Below are positions 16,847 to 25,560 of a stretch of DNA of 64,000 bases, one piece after another. Origin of the DNA: Bacillota bacterium (GTDB lineage Bacteria; Bacillota_G; Limnochordia; DTU010); NCBI GenBank assembly GCA_012799255.1, contig JAAZLQ010000321.1, forward strand, positions 77,262 to 141,261, written 5' to 3'. Below the pieces are notes generated by a model. It saw nothing but the letters and a program-made list of their open reading frames with translations. It had not been told where the DNA came from and did not search any database. Positions within the stretch are counted from its first letter, which is position 1. The number at the start of each line of letters is the position of its first letter. The position numbers and the translations under genes are program-made.

Positions 16847-18039
16847 CCTTGGTACTGTGCTAAAAGTTCGATAATATCATCTAAATGGGCGATGGCCAAA
16901 TCGGTTAACTCCGGGTCTATATGCCCAGCCTGCACATTGTTGTAGAGGATGTTTGTTACTTTATCCTTGGACATGGCTTTGCGATAAGGTCTTTCTTCTA
17001 ACAACGACTGAGAAATGTCCGCAACCGCCATCATGCGGGCTTCTGTATCCAGATCGGGAGCGGTAAGGGCAAAGGGATAACCGGTTCCGTTCAACCGTTC
17101 GTGGTGAAAGGCGGCCCAGCCAGCCAGTCTATTTGCACCTGGACCAATACTGTGTAGCAAATAGAAACTATGGTAGGTGTGCTGTTTCATCACATCCCGT
17201 TGCTCGCGGCTTAATGCTCCAGGATGCATAAGAATTTCATCTGGAATGGCTAGCTTACCAATATCATGGGTTAAGCCTGCAACTTTAATTAGTCTTACCC
17301 GGCGTTCCGACATGTTCAGTTTTCTGGCCATAAAGTCAGCTACTGCTGTCACCCCTTGCGAGTGATCTCCAGTAAACGGTGATTTTGAATCAACTAGTTT
17401 CGCCATCATCCTGGCCAGTTCTTCCAGTTCATCTAAGGAAAGCAGGCGCGTTGGACTGTAACTACCGTCGGTGAAGTGATAATTGCCGTTTTCCAGATCT
17501 AGCCAAAAACTCGGAATGTGGGACAGACCACGGAGGGCGTCAACTACATCAGGCGAAAAAATAGAACCTGATTTGGAATTGAAATACTCCATGAGATCGT
17601 CCACTTGCCAGAGGACATAACGTTTCTTATCGAGAAGAATGTCTATACGGTCTGCCAGATGGATAATGGCAGGAACAATTCGCAGCGTGGGCGAGTAATA
17701 ATCATGATGCTCAAGCACGTTCTTCGCAAATGAACTAAACAGCTTGGTGTGGGCCAAGAGATCATGTCCTCTCTGGCAATGGGCTGAGACCCTACCTCTG
17801 ACCGGTTCCAGATCAGCGAGCAACAACTGTTCTACATCTGAAAAGATTCCGATGTCATGGAGTAGGGCACTTTGAACTAACTCATCTAGCTCTATAGGGC
17901 TCAACCCCAGCTGTTTACCTAAATGAAAACTGATATGGGCCACACGCTCCGCATGGGCTAAAAAGGTGAGGTTTTTGAGGTCTCCAGCTCGTGAAAAACT
18001 ACGAATTGTGGAGAGTAAATCTGCTTCAATCTGCGGCAT
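16843..18039 (-). CDS. Tandem HD / HD-GYP domain protein (c-di-GMP phosphodiesterase candidate)
   Basis: The 398-residue protein carries two HD modules. The first (about residues 20-130) has a metal-dependent HD with LLHDIG and LEHHDYYS. The second (about 210-390) has HDIGKLAIPDEIL and the diagnostic HHERLNGTGYP, an intact GYP motif. The second domain should hydrolyse cyclic di-GMP; the first may be a partner or a regulatory copy. No receiver or PAS domain is present. AGAGGTG six bases ahead of ATG 18039 favours that start over the GTG at 18048. Divergent to the chromate genes. Confidence 0.87.
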   Translation of the reverse strand: MPQIEADLLSTIRSFSRAGDLKNLTFLAHAERVAHISFHLGKQLGLSPIELDELVQSALLHDIGIFSDVEQLLLADLEPVRGRVSAHCQRGHDLLAHTKLFSSFAKNVLEHHDYYSPTLRIVPAIIHLADRIDILLDKKRYVLWQVDDLMEYFNSKSGSIFSPDVVDALRGLSHIPSFWLDLENGNYHFTDGSYSPTRLLSLDELEELARMMAKLVDSKSPFTGDHSQGVTAVADFMARKLNMSERRVRLIKVAGLTHDIGKLAIPDEILMHPGALSREQRDVMKQHTYHSFYLLHSIGPGANRLAGWAAFHHERLNGTGYPFALTAPDLDTEARMMAVADISQSLLEERPYRKAMSKDKVTNILYNNVQAGHIDPELTDLAIAHLDDIIELLAQYQG

Positions 18040-18078
18040 TGCATTCACCTCTGTTTGAGAATAAAAGGAGGGGCTAAA

Positions 18079-18633
18079 ATGGTGGAAAACAGCAGCCTAT
18101 GGAAGCTGTTTAGTGTTTTCTTTCGAATAGGGATGTTTACTTTTGGCGGAGGATTTGCCATGTTGCCCCTAATCGAAAAAGAGGTAGTAGATATTCAGGG
18201 CTGGGTCTCTAAAGATGAAGTATTAGATATGTTCGCCCTTTCCCAGTCAGTACCCGGCGCAATTGGTGTGAATACTGCTGTCTTTATCGGTCTACGCCTG
18301 CGAGGAGTTGCCGGGGCAATTGCTGCCCTTTTGGGAGTAATTACTCCTTCAATTTTGATCATTTTAATAATAGCACACTTCTTCATCCAGTTCCAATCTA
18401 ATCCAGCTTTGATGAGTGCCTTTTCTGGAGTGAAGGCAGCGGTAATTGGTTTGATTGCCGCGGCAGCTGTCAGAGCAGGGAAGAACGCCATTGTCGATCG
18501 TTATGGCTTGCTGGTCGCGGGCGGTGCTTTGCTGCTCAGCGTTACTGGAATCATTCCCATTGTGTGGATCATCGTCTTGGGAGGATTAAGTGGAGTTGTG
18601 TACCACAGACAGAAAGGTGAGGACGAGCTATGA
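18079..18633 (+). CDS. Chromate transporter, N-terminal half (ChrA family)
   Basis: This 184-residue membrane protein has the CHR domain signature FFRIGMFTFGGGFAMLPL and PGAIGVNTAVFIG. It forms half of a split ChrA-type transporter; the other half is the next gene, with a four-base overlap (ATGA). Paired short CHR proteins exchange or export chromate or a related anion, and are widespread in Firmicutes. A strong AAAGGAGG site precedes ATG 18079. Substrate in an anaerobe is uncertain. Confidence 0.9.
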   Translation: MVENSSLWKLFSVFFRIGMFTFGGGFAMLPLIEKEVVDIQGWVSKDEVLDMFALSQSVPGAIGVNTAVFIGLRLRGVAGAIAALLGVITPSILIILIIAHFFIQFQSNPALMSAFSGVKAAVIGLIAAAAVRAGKNAIVDRYGLLVAGGALLLSVTGIIPIVWIIVLGGLSGVVYHRQKGEDEL

Positions 18634-19169
18634 TTTTCTGGCAATTGTTTACTTCTTTTCTTAAAATCGGCCTTTTCACCTTAGGTGGTGGTTATGCCAT
18701 GTTGGCTTTGATCCAACAGGAAATCCTAAACCATGGTTGGATGACTGCTCAGGAATTTGTGGATGTGGTTGGTATTGCTGAAGTTACGCCGGGGCCTATT
18801 GCCATCAACTCAGCTACCTTTGTGGGTTTTCGTTCAGCAGGAATTCCAGGTGCTCTTGTGGCGAGTTTAGCGGTGGTGTTACCGTCTTTGATTAGTGTAG
18901 CTATAGTGAGCCGTGTGTGGGAGAAGTACAAAGATTCCCAAGCAGTGAAGTCCATGTTTTCCGGGGTTCGCCCTGTCGTAGTAGGCTTGGTGGCAGCCGC
19001 TGGGATTCTGCTAAGCAAGGCCACTTTGGAACATGCAGGTTCGCTGGGGAGCCAGATCTGGACTCTTATCATTGCTACTGGTGTCTTTTTGGGGGTTACT
19101 GTTAAGAAGTGGGATCCCATTAAGTTGATTATTGGTGCCGCTTTAGTGGGTTTTGCTATTTTTAGATAA
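18630..19169 (+). CDS. Chromate transporter, C-terminal half (ChrA family)
   Basis: The 179-residue partner of the preceding gene has the same CHR signature (KIGLFTLGGGYAML and PGPIAINSATFVGF) and a similar helix pattern, showing an internal duplication shared by split and fused ChrA. The start overlaps the stop of the first half, indicating coupled translation and a heteromeric transporter. It ends about 100 bases before a divergently unrelated TetR operon in the same direction. Confidence 0.9.
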   Translation: MIFWQLFTSFLKIGLFTLGGGYAMLALIQQEILNHGWMTAQEFVDVVGIAEVTPGPIAINSATFVGFRSAGIPGALVASLAVVLPSLISVAIVSRVWEKYKDSQAVKSMFSGVRPVVVGLVAAAGILLSKATLEHAGSLGSQIWTLIIATGVFLGVTVKKWDPIKLIIGAALVGFAIFR

Positions 19170-19219
19170 GTGGAACAAGAAAATACCATGTAGCTCTGGC
19201 ATAACTCGGATCAACGTGG

Positions 19220-19253
19220 TATACTATTTACACACGATATGACTGGGTGGTCA
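19220..19253 (+). promoter_or_regulatory. Candidate promoter and operator region of the TetR-ABC operon
   Basis: TATACT at 19220-19225 is a good -10 without a convincing -35. Just downstream, TGAC at 19240 and GTCA at 19250 form four-base arms around six bases, a small inverted repeat that could be a TetR-type operator in the leader. This is weak and only visual. Confidence 0.3.
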
Positions 19254-19272
19254 CAAGTGGGAGGTTGGACTT

Positions 19273-19881
19273 ATGCCCAAGCAAACCTTCTTTAACTTAG
19301 AAGAAAGTAAACGGCAAGCTATTCTAGACGAAGCGGTTCGGGAGTTCGCGAAGCAGCCCTTTGAACAGGCATCGTTGACAAAGATTGTGGAGAACTGCGG
19401 AATAGCCAAGGGAAGTATGTATCAATACTTTGAAGACAAGAGGGATTTGTACCTCTATATTGTGGATTTGGCTTATGAGGAAAAGAGGAATTACCTGCGG
19501 AAGGCATTCGAAACGGGTGGCGATATATTTGAGGTGTTGGAGGAGTATTATCGCCAATCGTATCAATTTGCCCAGGAACACCCCCTTTTTCATCAGGTGG
19601 CCAATAAATTCTGGGATAGCAAGGCGGAAGCGCTCAGTGGTGAACTTGAAAAAGGTCGCTTAAATAGGGCTAAGGACTTTGAACAGTTTTTGAGTCAGGC
19701 CATGGAGTCAGGTGAGGTAAATGCAGATCTGGATCCTGAAGCTGTTTTCTTCGTTTATCATGCGGTGGGTAAAGAACTAATCGTTCATTTTGACCAAGGC
19801 TGTGACGATAGGTTTTGGAAACAGGTATTAGATGTGTTAAAGTATGGCATTGCCGTACGAGAGGGGGATAAATCATGTTAA
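19273..19881 (+). CDS. TetR/AcrR family transcriptional regulator
   Basis: The 202-residue protein has a TetR helix-turn-helix at residues about 12-58 (ILDEAVREFAKQPFEQASL, then IAKGSMYQYFEDKRDLY), followed by an all-helical ligand domain. TetR proteins usually repress their own operon until a small ligand binds. The stop overlaps the start of the solute-binding protein by seven bases, so it likely regulates the downstream peptide transporter genes, and perhaps the ABC-2 exporter after them. A weak inverted repeat in its leader may be the operator. Confidence 0.9.
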   Translation: MPKQTFFNLEESKRQAILDEAVREFAKQPFEQASLTKIVENCGIAKGSMYQYFEDKRDLYLYIVDLAYEEKRNYLRKAFETGGDIFEVLEEYYRQSYQFAQEHPLFHQVANKFWDSKAEALSGELEKGRLNRAKDFEQFLSQAMESGEVNADLDPEAVFFVYHAVGKELIVHFDQGCDDRFWKQVLDVLKYGIAVREGDKSC

Positions 19882-21353
19882 AACAGTTGAGATTTTTGGC
19901 AGTGGTAGCTCTTTTGCTTGTGCTTACTATAAATAGTCAGGGGGCGGCTCAGTCTTTGAATATTGCCATTCCCCAAGACCCAGATAGTTTTGATCCGGTT
20001 AGGACAGTGGCAGCTGCCACCGGTGAAGTGGCCTTTAATATCTACGAAGGATTGGTGAAGGCCACACCCCAAGGTGAGGTTGAGGGGGCCTTAGCAACTC
20101 ATTGGGATGTGGACGAAACGAACACCAAGTATACATTTTTCCTAAGAGAAGCCCTTTTCCATGATGGTACGCCAGTTACAGTGGATGATGTGGTCAATGC
20201 TTTGAATCGAGCGAGGGATCCTGAAATTGCGGTCCGAGCTAATGAGCTCAGCATGATTAAGTCGGTTAAGGGGTTATCCAATGCAGTTCAGATAGAACTC
20301 CATGAACCCAATGGGGCCTTTATCTATGCTTTAACTGAAGTCTATGCTTCTATTTATCCACAAGGAGCCAGTGATTTGGCTCGCAATCCCATTGGCACAG
20401 GTCCGTACTACCTGGTAAATTGGAAACCTAACCAGCAACTAGACTTACGACGTTTTGACCAACACTGGTCGAGCAATAAGCCCTACTTTGAGCAGGCTAG
20501 TTTTGTGATTATCCCAGATGAAAATAGTATGGTGCTTAATCTCAAAGCGGGACGGGTTCAGTTGATACCCAGGTTGGAGGTATCTGTTTTGCACCAGGTT
20601 GAGAACAACAAAGGTATTAAAGTGCTGTCGTTTCCTATGAACTTGGTTCAAGTCTTTTCGATCAACAACAATCGAGCACCTTTCAACGATCTAAGGGTTC
20701 GTAAGGCGTTAGCCCTTGGTGTAAACAGGGAAGAAGTGCTTTTGGGAGCAGCTTGGGGCCATGGGACGTTACTCGATAGTGCCTTGAGTCCTAGCATGGC
20801 TAGTTTTTACAACAACGATCTTCAGGACGTTAACGCTTATGATCCGCAGAGAGCGAAGGAGCTCCTGCAGGAGGCTGGACAGGAGAATTTGAGTTTCACC
20901 CTAGTTTTGCCTGCCAATTATCCGCTCCATCTACAAACGGGAGAGTTGGTGGCACAGCAGTGGCAACAACTTGGAGTTGATGTAAAACTGGAGATTGTGG
21001 AATGGGGTACTTGGTTGGAGAGGGTGTACACCCAGCGCGACTATGATGTTTCCATTATTGGATTAGCGGGACGTTTAGATCCCCATGCCATTTTGGTTCG
21101 ATATACGACCGGTAACAGTCGCAACTTTTTCAATTTTTCTAATGGGCGTTATGACGAGCTCATTAAGGAAGGCTTAAAGGCATCCGGTGACCGGCGTAGA
21201 GAACTCTACTTGGAAGCACAGGAGATCTTGGCCCAAGAGTTACCGGGCATTTTCATTATGGATCCGCCTCAGCTTGTAGCGATGGCCGAGGATCTTCAGG
21301 GGTGGCAGAATTATCCCACTTACGTTGTTGATGTAGCTAGTCTGCATAGGTAG
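19875..21353 (+). CDS. Peptide/nickel-type ABC transporter substrate-binding protein
   Basis: The 492-residue SBP_bac_5 protein has a signal peptide (LAVVALLLVLTINSQGAAQS) lacking a lipobox cysteine, and typical internal segments such as IAIPQDPDSFDP, YEGLVKATPQG, AFNDLRVRKALAL. It should bind oligopeptides or a metal chelate outside the membrane. In monoderm Firmicutes these proteins are usually lipoproteins, so a soluble form is notable. The two permeases follow closely, but the ATPase subunits of this transporter type are not encoded here. Confidence 0.9.
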   Translation: MLKQLRFLAVVALLLVLTINSQGAAQSLNIAIPQDPDSFDPVRTVAAATGEVAFNIYEGLVKATPQGEVEGALATHWDVDETNTKYTFFLREALFHDGTPVTVDDVVNALNRARDPEIAVRANELSMIKSVKGLSNAVQIELHEPNGAFIYALTEVYASIYPQGASDLARNPIGTGPYYLVNWKPNQQLDLRRFDQHWSSNKPYFEQASFVIIPDENSMVLNLKAGRVQLIPRLEVSVLHQVENNKGIKVLSFPMNLVQVFSINNNRAPFNDLRVRKALALGVNREEVLLGAAWGHGTLLDSALSPSMASFYNNDLQDVNAYDPQRAKELLQEAGQENLSFTLVLPANYPLHLQTGELVAQQWQQLGVDVKLEIVEWGTWLERVYTQRDYDVSIIGLAGRLDPHAILVRYTTGNSRNFFNFSNGRYDELIKEGLKASGDRRRELYLEAQEILAQELPGIFIMDPPQLVAMAEDLQGWQNYPTYVVDVASLHR

Positions 21354-21369
21354 AGAGGTTTTTAAGAGA

Positions 21370-22290
21370 ATGGGACGTTATGCGTGGCGAAAAATATGGG
21401 GAGTTGTGCTCACCGCAGTGCTGGTAAGCCTGTTGACCTTTTTCATTGTTCAGGTTTTGCCCGGTGATCCAGCTTTGTTGATGATCGGAATGGAAGGTAG
21501 TCCTGAGGCCTACGCTAGGCTCAGGCGTGAGTTGGATCTGGATAAACCTGCTTTTGAGCGTTATCTGCGCTGGGCTGCTAACTACATGCAGGGAGATTGG
21601 GGAGTATCGTGGCGCTACTCTTTGCCTGTCCGTGAGTTGGTTAGCCAGGCATTTCCCCTATCCTTAAGTTTAGCTATGATCGCTGTGGGGGTGGCCCTTG
21701 TTGTTGCCATCCCCACCGGCATCTATATGGCGGCTAAACCAGAGAGCTGGGGAAGTAGAATGCTGTCTGTAGGAACCCAAGTCGGTTTGGGCCTTCCCCA
21801 ATTTTGGGTAGGTCTTCTATTAATTCAGTTGTTTGCAGTTACCTTCAACATTTTTCCGGCAGGGGGTAGCTCTACCTGGGTGAGTCTGGTTCTCCCTACC
21901 ATAACCTTGGCATTACCTCGGGCAGCAATCTTAAGTAGATTTATGCGGGTAGGCATAGCCGAAGCTCTAAAGCAGGATTACATACGCACAGCCAAGGCTA
22001 AAGGGGTTAAGGCCTCCACAGTGTTTTTTAAGCACGCGCTCCGCAATGGCTCATTGGGGGTAGTGACCGTGGCAGGTTTGCAGTTCTCCCAGTTGTTAGC
22101 GGGAACCATTGTGGTTGAGCAAGTCTTTGGTCTACCGGGTCTAGGTCAGCTATTATTGACAGGCGTTTTTCAGCGGGACTTACCGTTGGTGCAGGCAGTC
22201 TGTATGCTGGTTGTGATCTTAATTTTGCTCTTTGACTTAGTCTTTGATCTTTTCCTTGGCGCGCTAGATCCAAGGATTCGTTACGAATAG
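21370..22290 (+). CDS. Peptide ABC transporter permease (DppB/OppB family)
   Basis: The 306-residue protein has about six helices, the TM1 hallmark FFIVQVLPGDPA, and the EAA-type loop LKQDYIRTAKAKGVK that contacts the ATPase. A GAGAGG-like site precedes the ATG. It pairs with the next permease to form the channel of the transporter whose binding protein is upstream. No DppD/DppF-type ATPase gene follows, so a shared ATPase encoded elsewhere is expected. Confidence 0.9.
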   Translation: MGRYAWRKIWGVVLTAVLVSLLTFFIVQVLPGDPALLMIGMEGSPEAYARLRRELDLDKPAFERYLRWAANYMQGDWGVSWRYSLPVRELVSQAFPLSLSLAMIAVGVALVVAIPTGIYMAAKPESWGSRMLSVGTQVGLGLPQFWVGLLLIQLFAVTFNIFPAGGSSTWVSLVLPTITLALPRAAILSRFMRVGIAEALKQDYIRTAKAKGVKASTVFFKHALRNGSLGVVTVAGLQFSQLLAGTIVVEQVFGLPGLGQLLLTGVFQRDLPLVQAVCMLVVILILLFDLVFDLFLGALDPRIRYE

Positions 22291-22294
22291 TTGG

Positions 22295-23110
22295 ATGGTG
22301 ACGATGATGCATAAACGTAGATGGGGTCTTATTCTGGTGGTTTTCATTTTTGCTAGTACAGTATTAGGTTACTTTTATACCCCATATGATCCCAACCAAG
22401 TACAAATCCTTCGTAGGTTTACTCCCCCAGGTGCTGAACATCCCTTGGGTACAGATCATTTTGGTCGCGATGTACTAAGTCGTATCTTGGTTGGAGCTCG
22501 TGTGTCACTGGTAGTGGGGTTGGCTGCTGTTTTAATCGGTTCTGTAATTGGTATCTCCCTTGGGTTTGTCTCTGGGTACTTAGGTGGAGTGTGGGATGAG
22601 TTCTTTATGCGATTCAGCACTACTGTCCAGGCCCTGCCTAGCATCCTTTTGGCTTTGCTTTTTGCTACCATCTGGGAGCCGGGAGTACAGGTGGTGTTAT
22701 GGGCAATCGGTGTGGGAAATATCCCGAGTTTTCTCAGGTTAACCAGGAATCAAGTACTGAGCATCAAGCAGCACCCCTATGTGGAAGCGGCCCGGGCTCT
22801 CGGCGCATCGGATTTGCGAATTATTCTTCGCCATATTCTCCCTAATTTGAGAAATGCTTTGCTGGTTCAGTTCACAGTGAACTTGGCAGGGGCGGTGTTG
22901 GTTGAAGCATCGCTAAGCTATTTAGGGGTAGGAATTCAGCCTCCTGCGCCAAGTTGGGGGCGTATGTTACGGGAAGCCCAATCCTATTCTTCCTTGGCAC
23001 CTTGGCTTGTTTTAGTACCAGGTTCTTTTATTGCCTTAACAGTTATTGGGCTTAACCTACTCGGGGATAACTGGATCTTCGGAAGGGAACAAATGCTCAA
23101 AGGAGAATAA
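22295..23110 (+). CDS. Peptide ABC transporter permease (DppC/OppC family)
   Basis: The 271-residue permease has the family signature HPLGTDHFGRDVLSR and the EAA loop KQHPYVEAARALGA with about six helices. Four bases separate it from the DppB-like gene. Three in-frame ATGs crowd the 5' end (22295, 22304, 22307); GGTGA upstream fits the last, so the true start is uncertain by a few residues. Its usual companion ATPase genes are missing. Confidence 0.9.
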   Translation: MVTMMHKRRWGLILVVFIFASTVLGYFYTPYDPNQVQILRRFTPPGAEHPLGTDHFGRDVLSRILVGARVSLVVGLAAVLIGSVIGISLGFVSGYLGGVWDEFFMRFSTTVQALPSILLALLFATIWEPGVQVVLWAIGVGNIPSFLRLTRNQVLSIKQHPYVEAARALGASDLRIILRHILPNLRNALLVQFTVNLAGAVLVEASLSYLGVGIQPPAPSWGRMLREAQSYSSLAPWLVLVPGSFIALTVIGLNLLGDNWIFGREQMLKGE

Positions 23111-23148
23111 ATTAGGTACATGATCTTTAGCACAAAAGGGGTGGACAG

Positions 23149-23895
23149 ATGCTGAAACTGGAGGGTGTTTCTAAGCAGTACAAGGGAGCCGGTACATATG
23201 CAGTGAAGGACCTGGATCTGGAGGTGCGTCCAGGCGAGATTTTTGGTTTTCTAGGTCCTAATGGAGCAGGTAAAACCACAACGATTAAGATGATTGTGGG
23301 GCTCTTGTCGGTGGAACAGGGAAAAATTAGTGTCAATGGTCATAACGTAGCTGTAGATCCAATGGCGGCTAAGCGTTCTATAGGCTATGTCCCTGATAAG
23401 CCCGATTTGTATCCGCGCTTGACAGGTCTTGAATACTTAAACCTGATCGGTGATGTTTATGGTGTTGATGGGCCAACCCGTACCAAAAGGTTGAAGCATT
23501 ACCTAGAAATGTTTGAGCTTCAAGATGCAGTTGGCGATTTGGTCCAGAGTTTTTCCAGGGGTATGCAGCAAAAATTGGCCCTTACTGGAGCCTTGCTTCA
23601 TTCACCCCCGTTGTTTATTTTAGATGAGCCGATGGTAGGTTTGGATCCCCGATCTGCTCATCTCTTTAAAGAAATCATGCGCGAACATGTTAAACAGGGT
23701 AATACGGTGTTTTTCTCCACCCATGTCCTTGAGGTAGCTGAACAGCTTTGTCACAGAGTGGGAATTATCAATAAAGGTGAGTTGATTGCCTGTGGCACTA
23801 TGGATGAATTACGACAAACTTCCGGCCAAGTTGGTTCTAACTTAGAAAAGCTCTTTTTGCAACTGACTGATGCAGGTGGCACCTATGAAGAATAG
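23149..23895 (+). CDS. ABC-2 type transporter ATPase
   Basis: The 248-residue protein has Walker A GPNGAGKTT, the signature SRGMQQKLAL (a variation of LSGGQ), Walker B LFILDEPMVGLDP and the H-loop STHV. It resembles CcmA/EcsA-like ATPases that drive ABC-2 exporters. It is followed, with overlap, by a large membrane protein that should be its permease. It does not have the C-terminal extension of oligopeptide-importer ATPases, so it is unlikely to power the preceding importer. Confidence 0.92.
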   Translation: MLKLEGVSKQYKGAGTYAVKDLDLEVRPGEIFGFLGPNGAGKTTTIKMIVGLLSVEQGKISVNGHNVAVDPMAAKRSIGYVPDKPDLYPRLTGLEYLNLIGDVYGVDGPTRTKRLKHYLEMFELQDAVGDLVQSFSRGMQQKLALTGALLHSPPLFILDEPMVGLDPRSAHLFKEIMREHVKQGNTVFFSTHVLEVAEQLCHRVGIINKGELIACGTMDELRQTSGQVGSNLEKLFLQLTDAGGTYEE

Positions 23896-25558
23896 GCTAT
23901 GGAGTTTGTACTGTGCTTTGCTCAATGATCATTATGGATGGTCGGCCGGAAAATATTATTACCTAAAAAAAAGGCAGCGCATTTGGGAACCCATCTTGAT
24001 AGCTGTGGCCTTCCTGCCCTTGGTGGTTTTGGCCGTGGTTTTCATCTGGAATTTAACAGAGAGTCTTTTCCTCGGAGGGCTTGCTTTTGGTCAACCCCAT
24101 TTGGCGTTGATGAATGGCTCCCTTTTGGTCGCACTTGCTGGGCTGTTTTTTGGGTTCTTTTACGTTCTTTCAGCCTTTTATTTCAGTAATGACTTAGTGG
24201 TCCTGGTACCACTCCCTTTGCGTGCCTGGGAAATTTTGCTGGCTAAACTTGGAGTGGTACTTACCGGACAGTATGTGCTGAATGCCCTGATCTTGATCCC
24301 CCTCTGGTTACGCTACGGCCTTCTTGCTCAGGTAGGAATAGGCTACATTGTCAGTGCGCTTGTTGTTTTTCTTGTTCTGCCTGTTCTCCCCTTAGTTATA
24401 GCTAGTCTGTTGACAGTTTTGCTGATGCGCTTTGTTAACATCAGTCGCCATAAAGATAAGCTCACTCTATTTGGGGGCATAGCGCTACTTGTTGTAGTGT
24501 TCGGTTTTCAGTTTTGGTTACAAAACAGTCTTGGCTCGGGTGATCCTGAGGTGATCATGCAACAACTCTTGAGCCAAGCCGATGGTATTATCAAGGCAAT
24601 GGGCAGAATTTTCCCACCTAGTCTGTGGGCTGCTCAAGCCATGGCCTATGCCCATGCTGCTCAGGGATGGATCAACCTAACCTACTTAGTGCTGTCCAGT
24701 GTAGTTGGGATTGGGATTTTGTATCTGATAGGAAACAAAGTGTTTCTCCAAGGCCTAGTGGCAGGCTTGGAGGGTAGTAGAGGATCCAGTAGAAAACACA
24801 AAGTCAAGGTCGAACAAGAAGCAAAATCACCCCTTGTAACCCTAGCTAGCATAGAGCGGAAGCTCTTTGTGCGCGATCCTGGTTTTGCTCTAAATGGTCT
24901 TGTTGGCTATGTTTTATTTCCTGTTATGGCGTTTTTGCCAATACTTGGCCAAAGTATGGAGGGCAACCCTTTTGAACAGTTCAACTTCCAAGGAGTTCCA
25001 CCGCTTTTGGTGATGGGTGGAGTGGCTTTGTTTTTCATGGTAATGACGGCAATGTCCATGATTCCATCCACTACCTTCTCCCGGGAGGGTAGGTATCTGT
25101 GGATCATTCGAACGCTACCAGTGAGCATTAGTCAAATCATTACCACTCGAGTTGTGGCAGCACAAGTGGTGAACACTATTGGGTGCTTGGTGGGAGTAAT
25201 TCCATTGGCATATGTTTTTGGGTGGGGAGTACTAGAAGTAGTGCTGGGATCCATCTACGGAGTTTTGCTAGCCAGCGCTTTAGCCCATCTTCTGGTGCTA
25301 CTAGATCTGAGGCGACCTATGGTAGATTGGGTGAATCCTGTTAAGGCTGTAAAGTCCAATCTCAACGCCGTACTTGGTTTTTTTGGTGCCTTCGCCCTTG
25401 CCTTTGCGCTAGGAGTGCTGTTTTATCTAAATACAACGACCAATACTCAGTGGTTAATTCCTTTAGAGTTGCTGTTGGTTACTGTATTGTTAGGAGCCCT
25501 TAGTAGGTTCTTAATGAAACATTGGGCACAGAAGCTGTGGGCGCGGATAGGAGGGTAA
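23885..25558 (+). CDS. ABC-2 type exporter permease, large
   Basis: The 557-residue protein has about twelve hydrophobic helices in two similar halves with a soluble loop near residues 300-325, which suits a large ABC-2 permease that functions as a single chain. It begins eleven bases before the ATPase stop, with AGGTGG correctly spaced, so it is translated together with it. Related pairs of this type are involved in bacterial secretion or envelope processes (EcsAB-like), but the substrate here is unknown. Confidence 0.8.
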   Translation: MKNRLWSLYCALLNDHYGWSAGKYYYLKKRQRIWEPILIAVAFLPLVVLAVVFIWNLTESLFLGGLAFGQPHLALMNGSLLVALAGLFFGFFYVLSAFYFSNDLVVLVPLPLRAWEILLAKLGVVLTGQYVLNALILIPLWLRYGLLAQVGIGYIVSALVVFLVLPVLPLVIASLLTVLLMRFVNISRHKDKLTLFGGIALLVVVFGFQFWLQNSLGSGDPEVIMQQLLSQADGIIKAMGRIFPPSLWAAQAMAYAHAAQGWINLTYLVLSSVVGIGILYLIGNKVFLQGLVAGLEGSRGSSRKHKVKVEQEAKSPLVTLASIERKLFVRDPGFALNGLVGYVLFPVMAFLPILGQSMEGNPFEQFNFQGVPPLLVMGGVALFFMVMTAMSMIPSTTFSREGRYLWIIRTLPVSISQIITTRVVAAQVVNTIGCLVGVIPLAYVFGWGVLEVVLGSIYGVLLASALAHLLVLLDLRRPMVDWVNPVKAVKSNLNAVLGFFGAFALAFALGVLFYLNTTTNTQWLIPLELLLVTVLLGALSRFLMKHWAQKLWARIGG

Positions 25559-25560
25559 TC

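Noticed and set aside
18079..19169. Chromate transporter interrupted by a frameshift
   Set aside because: Both halves have their own CHR signature, start codon and ribosome site with a four-base overlap, the normal split form.
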